Shown here one piece after another: positions 15,640 through 19,900 of a stretch of 19,900 bases of DNA. A model generated the notes under the pieces. It searched no databases. It was not told where the DNA came from and saw nothing but the letters and a program-made list of their open reading frames with translations. The stretch's first letter is position 1. Every line of letters starts with the position of its first letter. Origin of the DNA: Spirochaetaceae bacterium (GTDB lineage Bacteria; Spirochaetota; Spirochaetia; Treponematales; Breznakiellaceae). The DNA lies in NCBI GenBank assembly GCA_031265015.1, contig JAISDG010000079.1, positions 1 to 19,900 of the forward strand, given 5' to 3'. Position numbers and translations under genes: made by a program.

Positions 15640-16832
15640 GCGTGCCCCCTGTCGGTGGAACGGCGCCGTTCGTTTTTGTATTTGTACATAAGGCTGTCAA
15701 TGTGCTTTAGAAATTCTTCTATCGATTGATCCGAATTGGTGGTGTATACATCGCATCCATAACTTATTTCGAGCTTATAGGGGCGCCGGTTTTTTTTGTT
15801 TAGTTCGTCAAGGGCCTTTTGGATGCGGTCCATAAGCTTTGTCATATCGTATTCCGCTTTTGCGGCCAGGACAAATTCGTCGCCCCCATAGCGGGCGGCA
15901 AAATCGCTCTGCCGTATCGATCCCTTGATAACAGCGGCCATGTCCCGCAGCGCGTTGTCTCCTTCCAGGTGGCCCAGGGTATCGTTGATTTCTTTAAAGT
16001 GATCCATGTCGATCATTACAATGGAATAGGATTCCTGCAGACGGCGCCGAAAACGGCGGCTTTTTGTTTTTTTTCGGGATAGAAGCCCGGGATGGGAATT
16101 GGAAAGTTTGCTGATAAACTCGTTAAAACTGTACCGGTTTCCCAGTCCCGTAAGGCTGTCCAGTTTTGAATCACTCCGGATGATAAAAAAGTACGCGTAC
16201 AGCAGGGATCCCGACAGGCTGGGCCACAGCATCAGAGAACCGCTGTGGAAGATCATGTCCAGGGAAGATCCGATACAGGGAAAAGAAATAAAACTCAGCA
16301 GCAAAAAAAGCTGGCTTTTTTTAAAGGATTGAAACGAGACCACACAGTCGTAGAGGACAAACAGTATGGGACTGTAACTGAACAGGAATCGGATAATATA
16401 CAGCCTGCCGGGAATTACCGCATGATCTGGGGTTAGGATATAATAAAACCGCCATTTCAGGTTCAGAACCAGGATCAGGGCATAAACGGCGGCGATGAAC
16501 CAGGCCGTTTTTGCCAGAAATTTGGCGCGCTGCGGATTTTTGAACACATTGTAGTTGATAAACAGGAACATGTAATAATAGACCAGTATCTGGACGAAAT
16601 ACTGCAGCATTATAATAATCTGAAAAAACCAGTACATGCCCGGGCCGGGAAGCCCTTCGAACAGGTGATATAAAAAATTCATTGTCATGGAGGTCAGGAC
16701 AAAAACCGAAAGCTTAAAGAAGATCGACAGTTGAAAGGTATCGGTAATGTACTTTCGGGTATAATCAATCAGGATCAGAACAATAAGAAGGGCGGGACCG
16801 GCAATTATGTTCAGCGCAGGAGTTAACTGCAT
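15636..16832 (-). CDS. Membrane diguanylate cyclase (GGDEF), first of a tandem pair
   Basis: A 398-residue protein with the same plan as its downstream neighbour: about six hydrophobic segments in 1-220, then DSLTGLGN and a GGDEF domain with intact GGDEF (316-320), MIDMDHFKEIND and the RQSD inhibitory site (307-310). It should be an active, product-inhibited diguanylate cyclase in the inner membrane. It differs by about 17 extra residues near 246-265 containing many Arg and Lys (RKKTKSRRFRRR), inserted between the first GGDEF helix and the MIDMD strand; such a basic patch could bind membrane, nucleic acid or a partner. The ATG at 16832 has AAGGA 6 bases upstream, and the gene starts 8 bases after the gpsA stop. 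The membrane parts have diverged far more than the catalytic parts, suggesting different input signals. Confidence 0.93.
   Translation of the reverse strand: MQLTPALNIIAGPALLIVLILIDYTRKYITDTFQLSIFFKLSVFVLTSMTMNFLYHLFEGLPGPGMYWFFQIIIMLQYFVQILVYYYMFLFINYNVFKNPQRAKFLAKTAWFIAAVYALILVLNLKWRFYYILTPDHAVIPGRLYIIRFLFSYSPILFVLYDCVVSFQSFKKSQLFLLLSFISFPCIGSSLDMIFHSGSLMLWPSLSGSLLYAYFFIIRSDSKLDSLTGLGNRYSFNEFISKLSNSHPGLLSRKKTKSRRFRRRLQESYSIVMIDMDHFKEINDTLGHLEGDNALRDMAAVIKGSIRQSDFAARYGGDEFVLAAKAEYDMTKLMDRIQKALDELNKKNRRPYKLEISYGCDVYTTNSDQSIEEFLKHIDSLMYKYKNERRRSTDRGHA
15970..16010. repeat. 41-base direct repeat, copy in the upstream GGDEF gene
   Basis: Second copy of the stretch at 14834-14874. The bases on both sides are also very similar but not identical. 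Confidence 0.85.
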
Positions 16833-16840
16833 CGTATTCC

Positions 16841-17899
16841 TTACGATAAATCTGTCAAGAAACTGTTTAAGAAATCGACAGGTTTTATTTCTTTGTTAAG
16901 TATTTGATGCAGTCCAATGGAAATGGGCATTTTAAGCCTGTATTTTTCACAAAGGATTTTAACATGTCTGGCTGCCGCTACCCCTTCGGGCAGATACCCT
17001 ATTTCATGTATTCTGGCAATAAGATCGTCCAAATCCCTAAAGGATTCAAGGATGTTTTTTTCGATGATCTCCCTGCCGAAACGCCGGTTCCTGCCGAAGA
17101 CGGAACGGCAGGTAACGTCCAAATCGCCCACTCCGGAAATGGATGTAAAGGTTTCCGGGTGAGTTGCCCCCATGGTCATGCCCAGGGTTTGTATTTCGTT
17201 CAGCCCCGCGGCCAAAAGCAGCGATTCGGTTCCGTCGCCGAACATTTCTGCCGTACCGGTGGTTTTTAGGGCATCCATGATCCCGAAGGCGATGGCGATA
17301 ACGTTTTTTACCGCCGCGGCGACCTGGACTCCCCGGACATCCAGGGAGGCGAATACCAAAAGCCGCCGGCCCTTTAAGAGATACCGGACCCGGATGGAAT
17401 TTTTGGGACTTTGGCTGGCGGCGATAAGGCCGGTAATTTTGCCCCGGGATACCTCTTCCGCATGGCTGGGCCCCGCCACGTAAACCAGGGACTTGCGGAA
17501 AAAGCCCGGCAGGTAATCTTCCAGCGCGTCCAGGATCAGCCGGGGGCCCTTGGCGGTGGGCAGAAAACCTTTTGTAATAACCGCGATAGTGGTTTCCCCT
17601 TCCCGGATAGACGAAACCGCCAGAAGCTGTTTTACCGTATCCAGAAGGAACAGGGAAGGAACAGCGAGAATCAGGAATTCCCTGCCGGAGGCCGCTTCGC
17701 ATATATCACAGAGCGCCCTGATATTTTTTGGCAGCGGCACTCCCGGAAGAAACCGCTCATTGGTATGCCGGGCGTTTATTTCTTCCGCGGTTTCTTTTTC
17801 GTAACACCAGATGACCACGTCATGGCCCTTTTCGGCAATGACCTTGGCCACCGTAGTACCCCAGGCTCCGGCCCCCAGAATCGCAACGGTAGATAACAT
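16841..17899 (-). CDS. gpsA: Glycerol-3-phosphate dehydrogenase [NAD(P)+]
   Basis: Cytoplasmic enzyme reducing dihydroxyacetone phosphate to sn-glycerol-3-phosphate, the backbone for phospholipids and lipoproteins. It has 352 residues (E. coli 339). Rossmann nucleotide motif GAGAWGT (9-15); ITKGF with K110; GPSHAEEV (143-150); AAVKNVIAIAFG with the catalytic Lys at 198; and SISGVGDLDVTC (253-264) followed by RNRRFG with R272. The segment before ESLLLAAGLNE replaces the more usual GDNARAALITRGLAE with KTTGTAEMFGDGTESL, so the loop differs from enteric GpsA. The ATG at 17899 has no ribosome binding site and lies 7 bases after a strong promoter -10. It is the first gene of the seven-gene minus-strand run. 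Confidence 0.95.
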   Translation of the reverse strand: MLSTVAILGAGAWGTTVAKVIAEKGHDVVIWCYEKETAEEINARHTNERFLPGVPLPKNIRALCDICEAASGREFLILAVPSLFLLDTVKQLLAVSSIREGETTIAVITKGFLPTAKGPRLILDALEDYLPGFFRKSLVYVAGPSHAEEVSRGKITGLIAASQSPKNSIRVRYLLKGRRLLVFASLDVRGVQVAAAVKNVIAIAFGIMDALKTTGTAEMFGDGTESLLLAAGLNEIQTLGMTMGATHPETFTSISGVGDLDVTCRSVFGRNRRFGREIIEKNILESFRDLDDLIARIHEIGYLPEGVAAARHVKILCEKYRLKMPISIGLHQILNKEIKPVDFLNSFLTDLS

Positions 17900-17906
17900 G
17901 GCGGTA

Positions 17907-17935
17907 AGTATAGTGTATTATCCGGGTTTTGTTAA
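17907..17935 (-). promoter_or_regulatory. Promoter for the gpsA operon, leaderless geometry
   Basis: On the minus strand TTAACA (17935-17930), 17-base spacer, TATACT (17912-17907), then 7 bases to the ATG. Both hexamers match five of six consensus bases. It probably drives the whole gpsA-ffh-mtnN-vanW run, since gaps between those genes are 12 bases or less. Confidence 0.75.
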
Positions 17936-17958
17936 CCGGACGGACGGGACAATGGGGG

Positions 17959-17997
17959 AAAAAAGACGGGCCGGCAGGAAAAACTTCCCGCCGGCCC
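17959..17997 (-). terminator. Intrinsic terminator after the 18073-19365 gene
   Basis: On the minus strand a long GC-rich stem (arms 17990-17997 and 17968-17975 fully paired, extended inward by four more pairs past one mismatch) has a 4-base loop, and six T bases follow at 17964-17959. It separates the outer-membrane protein gene from the gpsA promoter. Confidence 0.9.
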
Positions 17998-18015
17998 CGA
18001 ACAAGAACTATACGC

Positions 18016-18050
18016 GGCCCGCAGTGCCGCAGGCCGCGGCCTTGCGGGCC
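18016..18050. repeat. Nested GC-rich inverted repeat
   Basis: GGCCCGCA (18016-18023) pairs with TGCGGGCC (18043-18050); inside, GCCGC (18026-18030) pairs with GCGGC (18036-18040), with a 2-by-2 internal loop and a 5-base apical loop. It lies between the outer-membrane protein gene stop and its terminator. It may protect the mRNA 3' end or be a dispersed repeat; a 10-base piece (CGCGGCCCGC) recurs at 19474-19483. Confidence 0.5.
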
Positions 18051-18072
18051 CGTGGAACAGAAAACAGAAAGC

Positions 18073-19365
18073 TTAATTTCTGATGATCACCGAAGCCGTC
18101 ACCGTCGGGCTTATCTGGAAACGCCCGCCGGTGGGGGCGGCGCTAATAGAAAAGTCGAACGCCGCCATGGGGTGAAGCTGCAGCGTGCCACCCAGCCCCG
18201 CGAGGGGTATAAGGCCGCTGAGCCTGGTGGTGGTGGTAGAACTGTCGTCGTTGTCCACATTGGAGGATTCCTTGACGCGTGAAAAGTCAAACCTTGCCCC
18301 GGCAAATCCGTAAAGGTCGAACCGGTCGGGAACAAAATGGCAGGTAAAGCCCAGCCTGGCGCTGGGGGAGAGTCCGACGCGGGTAGTGGTGTCTCCGTCG
18401 ATTTTTATATCGGGGTTTTTTCTTTCCTGATCGGTGTTTTGCGAACTATAGAAGAAGTTTCCCTCCACGTTCCAGGCGACGGAAAACCGTTCGTCAACCT
18501 CATAGGTTCTTTTAAAGCCCAGGGTCAAAGAGTTGTTCCATTCCTTCCCCGTCCGGTTTTGGGTAGAATCGGTGACGCTGTTTTCCCTCAGGGGGTCCGG
18601 GAAAATGCGGTACTCGAAAAGCTCGGAAAGGCTGATCACCGACTGGCGGCCGCCGTTTTCGGGGAACAGGTAGTCCCCCCGGAGCAGTAACTGCAGGGGA
18701 GCGTAGCCGCTTCTGGTGGTGATACTGTCGCCGGCGGTGCTGGTGGTCTTTGTTTTCGCCAGGTTAAAGCCGTAGAGGATTCCGGCTTCAGGCTTCAAGG
18801 TTCCCTGTCCGATGGCAAAGTTCTTTCCCCAAATCAGGCCCAGGCCGAGCCGGCCGTCCTTTGTTTCGGTTTTTTCCGTCCCGGCGTTTTCGTCCTTGTC
18901 GGTACGGAAATCGGTGAGGATCCCCAGCTTAAAGCCCCCCACCGGGGTGCCGGCAAGGACGTAGATGTTGTCGGTAAAGGTAAAGCCGTTGTCCGAGGCC
19001 GGCGTATCGGCCCGGTCCCCCGCGGAGTCGACCTCTTCCACGGCGGAACCGCTTACCAGGCTGCCGGTATAGAAGAGGCCCAGGTAGACGGGGCCGAAAT
19101 TTTTGGCAAAGCCGCCGGAAATGACCGGGATGTTACCCCAGGTTCCGCCCCCCGCCAGGAAGGCGAAGAATTTGCCGAATTCCACGTCCTGCCAGTCGTT
19201 TACGTCCTGGACATTGTCCATATCGTTACCCCAGAGTCCTCCGGTGGCGATGTTCTTCATGGACGGGGTCGAAGTATCGCCGATACCGGACGGTACCTGC
19301 GCCATCAGTCCCGGGGCCAGCATAAAGGCCAGGACTATTCCCAATAAAAGCGTTTTCCGTATCAT
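18073..19365 (-). CDS. Probable outer-membrane beta-barrel protein, family not recognised
   Basis: A 430-residue exported protein. MIRKTLLLGIVLAFMLAPG is a classical signal peptide with likely cleavage after LMA near residue 22. The mature N-terminus carries an acidic, Asn/Asp-rich segment (NDMDNVQDVNDWQDVEFGK) followed by Gly-rich beta-type sequence. The remainder is a series of predicted beta strands (PVYLGLFYTGSLV, FKLGILTDFRTD, RLGLGLIWGKNFAIG, FSVAWNVEGNFFYSS, RLGFTCHFVPDRFDLYGFAGARFDF), consistent with a barrel of perhaps a dozen or more strands with polar Thr/Ser/Asp loops. It ends TASVIIRN, without the terminal aromatic residue. The ATG has a strong AAGGAGG ribosome binding site, unlike the other first genes here, suggesting high translation. 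It has its own upstream repeats and a strong terminator. Function unknown. Confidence 0.7.
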   Translation of the reverse strand: MIRKTLLLGIVLAFMLAPGLMAQVPSGIGDTSTPSMKNIATGGLWGNDMDNVQDVNDWQDVEFGKFFAFLAGGGTWGNIPVISGGFAKNFGPVYLGLFYTGSLVSGSAVEEVDSAGDRADTPASDNGFTFTDNIYVLAGTPVGGFKLGILTDFRTDKDENAGTEKTETKDGRLGLGLIWGKNFAIGQGTLKPEAGILYGFNLAKTKTTSTAGDSITTRSGYAPLQLLLRGDYLFPENGGRQSVISLSELFEYRIFPDPLRENSVTDSTQNRTGKEWNNSLTLGFKRTYEVDERFSVAWNVEGNFFYSSQNTDQERKNPDIKIDGDTTTRVGLSPSARLGFTCHFVPDRFDLYGFAGARFDFSRVKESSNVDNDDSSTTTTRLSGLIPLAGLGGTLQLHPMAAFDFSISAAPTGGRFQISPTVTASVIIRN

Positions 19366-19373
19366 TGTATTCC

Positions 19374-19408
19374 CTCCTTGGGGGATAGGTTCAGTGAACC
19401 CCGGTTCA
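19374..19408 (-). promoter_or_regulatory. Three GGTTCA half-sites and strong ribosome binding site before the outer-membrane protein gene
   Basis: On the plus strand GGTTCA (19388-19393), one base, TGAACC (19395-19400), two bases, GGTTCA (19403-19408). The alternating orientation gives two overlapping palindromes 23-43 bases before the ATG at 19365, next to AAGGAGG. It could be an operator or alternative RNA hairpins near the ribosome binding site. A weak promoter-like pair (TTGAAC, 16 bases, TATCCC) overlaps it. Confidence 0.4.
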
Positions 19409-19412
19409 AAGA

Positions 19413-19429
19413 CCCGGATACCATCCGGG
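19413..19429 (-). terminator. Stem-loop downstream of the FGE-fold gene
   Basis: CCCGGAT, loop ACC, ATCCGGG is a perfect 7-bp stem. On the minus strand it is followed by TCTTT, a poor T-run. It may end the FGE-fold gene transcript or sit in the leader of the next gene. Confidence 0.35.
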
Positions 19430-19461
19430 GGACGTGGCCGTCCGGCTTTGATACCGGTGTT

Positions 19462-19491
19462 TCGCCCGCGGCTCGCGGCCCGCGGCCGGGG
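19462..19491. repeat. GC-rich direct and inverted repeat just after the FGE-fold gene
   Basis: GCCCGCGGC occurs twice (19464-19472 and 19478-19486), 5 bases apart, each containing the palindrome CCGCGG; CCGCG (19466-19470) and CGCGG (19474-19478) also form a tight hairpin with a 3-base loop. It begins within a few bases of the FGE-fold stop codon. Inverted repeats at this place are known to help target recognition in some diversity-generating retroelements, but it may simply be terminator-like structure. Confidence 0.4.
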
Positions 19492-19493
19492 CT

Positions 19494-19900
19494 TTAATTG
19501 CAGGCCACCCGGAAGCCACAGTAGGAGTTGTAATTGGATGGCGAACTATTGTTATAGCTGTTTACCGTAACGTAGGATGCATCATAGGCCCAAGCCCCGC
19601 CCCGGAGTGATCGATAATAAGAATACGGGGTGCCCTGGCACCATTCATCTGCGTTCCCGCTCATGTCGTAGAACCCCAGGCCGTTGGGGGCTTTGGTTTT
19701 TACCGGGGCGGTGGATGGGGGACTGCCGTCGTAATAAACCGCCACGGCGTCAACGTTATTGCTCCCCGCGTAGGCATAGCCCCAGCGGGAACCGCCGGGG
19801 TTCCCGCCCCGGGCCGCGTATTCCCACTGGGCATCCGTGGGCAGCCGGAAGCCTCCGGCGGTAAGGTCAATCGCCGCGTTCTCCGCCATGCCGTCCCCGG
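19494..19900 (-). CDS. FGE/SUMF1-fold protein, C-terminal part, with DGR-like variable C-terminus; truncated by window edge
   Basis: About 135 visible C-terminal residues of a formylglycine-generating-enzyme-fold (C-type-lectin-like) protein; the frame is open through the right edge. Landmarks are GFRLPTDAQWEYAARGG, GYAYAGSNN, APNGLGFYDMSGNADEW, SLRGGAW and the terminal GFRV. The canonical SGNVWEW is SGNADEW here. Between the Trp of RGGAW and GFRV lie 24 codons (19518-19589), of which 19 end in C or T and code mostly for Asn, Tyr, Ser, Ala and Asp, the pattern left when AAC/AAT-rich template repeats are copied with adenine mutagenesis in diversity-generating retroelements. Treponema denticola TvpA is a known DGR target with this fold. 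The role is probably ligand binding rather than sulfatase activation. Export signals and the true start lie outside the window. Confidence 0.85.
   Translation of the reverse strand, partial: GDGMAENAAIDLTAGGFRLPTDAQWEYAARGGNPGGSRWGYAYAGSNNVDAVAVYYDGSPPSTAPVKTKAPNGLGFYDMSGNADEWCQGTPYSYYRSLRGGAWAYDASYVTVNSYNNSSPSNYNSYCGFRVACN
19518..19589 (-). other. Candidate DGR variable region core
   Basis: Twenty-four codons just before the GFRV anchor. NNY codons number 19; the other five are GCA, ACG, GTA, TCG and CCA. Variation may extend upstream to about 19628, where Tyr-Ser-Tyr-Tyr codons (TAT, TCT, TAT, TAT) precede the RS-L-RGG anchor. A template repeat with AAC/AAT at these places is predicted elsewhere in the genome. 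Confidence 0.55.

Noticed and set aside
18000..19900. DGR reverse transcriptase, Avd or template repeat next to the variable region
   Set aside because: No such reading frame or AAC-rich copy is visible in the window; only the candidate target is present.
1..19900. CRISPR arrays, insertion sequences, rRNA, prophage genes
   Set aside because: No regularly spaced repeats, transposase, integrase, rRNA or phage structural genes were seen.

Overview
The window looks like chromosome from a spirochaete of the Treponema clade. The main reason is the cheA, cheW-cheR-like, cheX order, in which CheW carries a degenerate methyltransferase-like tail. Several signal-peptide beta-barrel-like proteins of no recognised family, a B12-type radical SAM protein and class I TtdA/FumA-type hydratase genes fit this. 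Base composition is moderately GC-rich except for one clearly AT-rich gene at about 9.88-10.78 kb. A gut or termite-associated treponeme is possible, but that is inference.

Layout. 1-464 (-): N-terminal part of peptidase T, cut by the left edge. 465-586: divergent promoter region. 587-3072 (+): a DUF2156 protein followed by the two subunits of a class I tartrate dehydratase/fumarase. 3112-5272 (-): two coupled genes for probable outer-membrane beta-barrel proteins. 5359-9798 (+): cheA, cheW-cheR-like, cheX and tRNA-Val(GAC), ended by a strong intrinsic terminator; cheY is not present. 9880-17899 (-): a tightly packed seven-gene run in transcription order gpsA, two tandem paralogous membrane GGDEF genes, ffh, a B12-binding radical SAM gene, the MTA/SAH nucleosidase gene, and an AT-rich vanW-like gene that looks acquired. 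18073-19365 (-): another probable outer-membrane protein with its own terminator. 19494-19900 (-): the C-terminal part of a formylglycine-generating-enzyme-fold (FGE/SUMF1) protein, cut by the right edge.

Most interesting points. (1) The last codons of the FGE-fold gene look like the variable region of a diversity-generating retroelement (DGR) target: 19 of 24 consecutive codons end in C or T and encode mainly Asn, Tyr, Ser, Ala and Asp between fixed RGG-W and GFRV anchors. A GC-rich inverted-repeat element lies just after the stop. No reverse transcriptase or template repeat is in the window, so this would be a remote target. (2) Four genes (pepT, the DUF2156 gene, gpsA, cheA) have promoter-like hexamers so close to the ATG (6-8 bases) that their mRNAs should be leaderless or nearly so; none has a Shine-Dalgarno sequence, while genes inside operons often do. 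(3) The chemotaxis operon has a long P3 domain in CheA, a CheW-CheR-like fusion, two hairpins before cheX, and a tRNA where cheY might be expected.

Functional links are limited: the che genes form one sensory module; the two GGDEF enzymes probably make c-di-GMP; gpsA, ffh and mtnN are housekeeping genes sharing a transcript with them.
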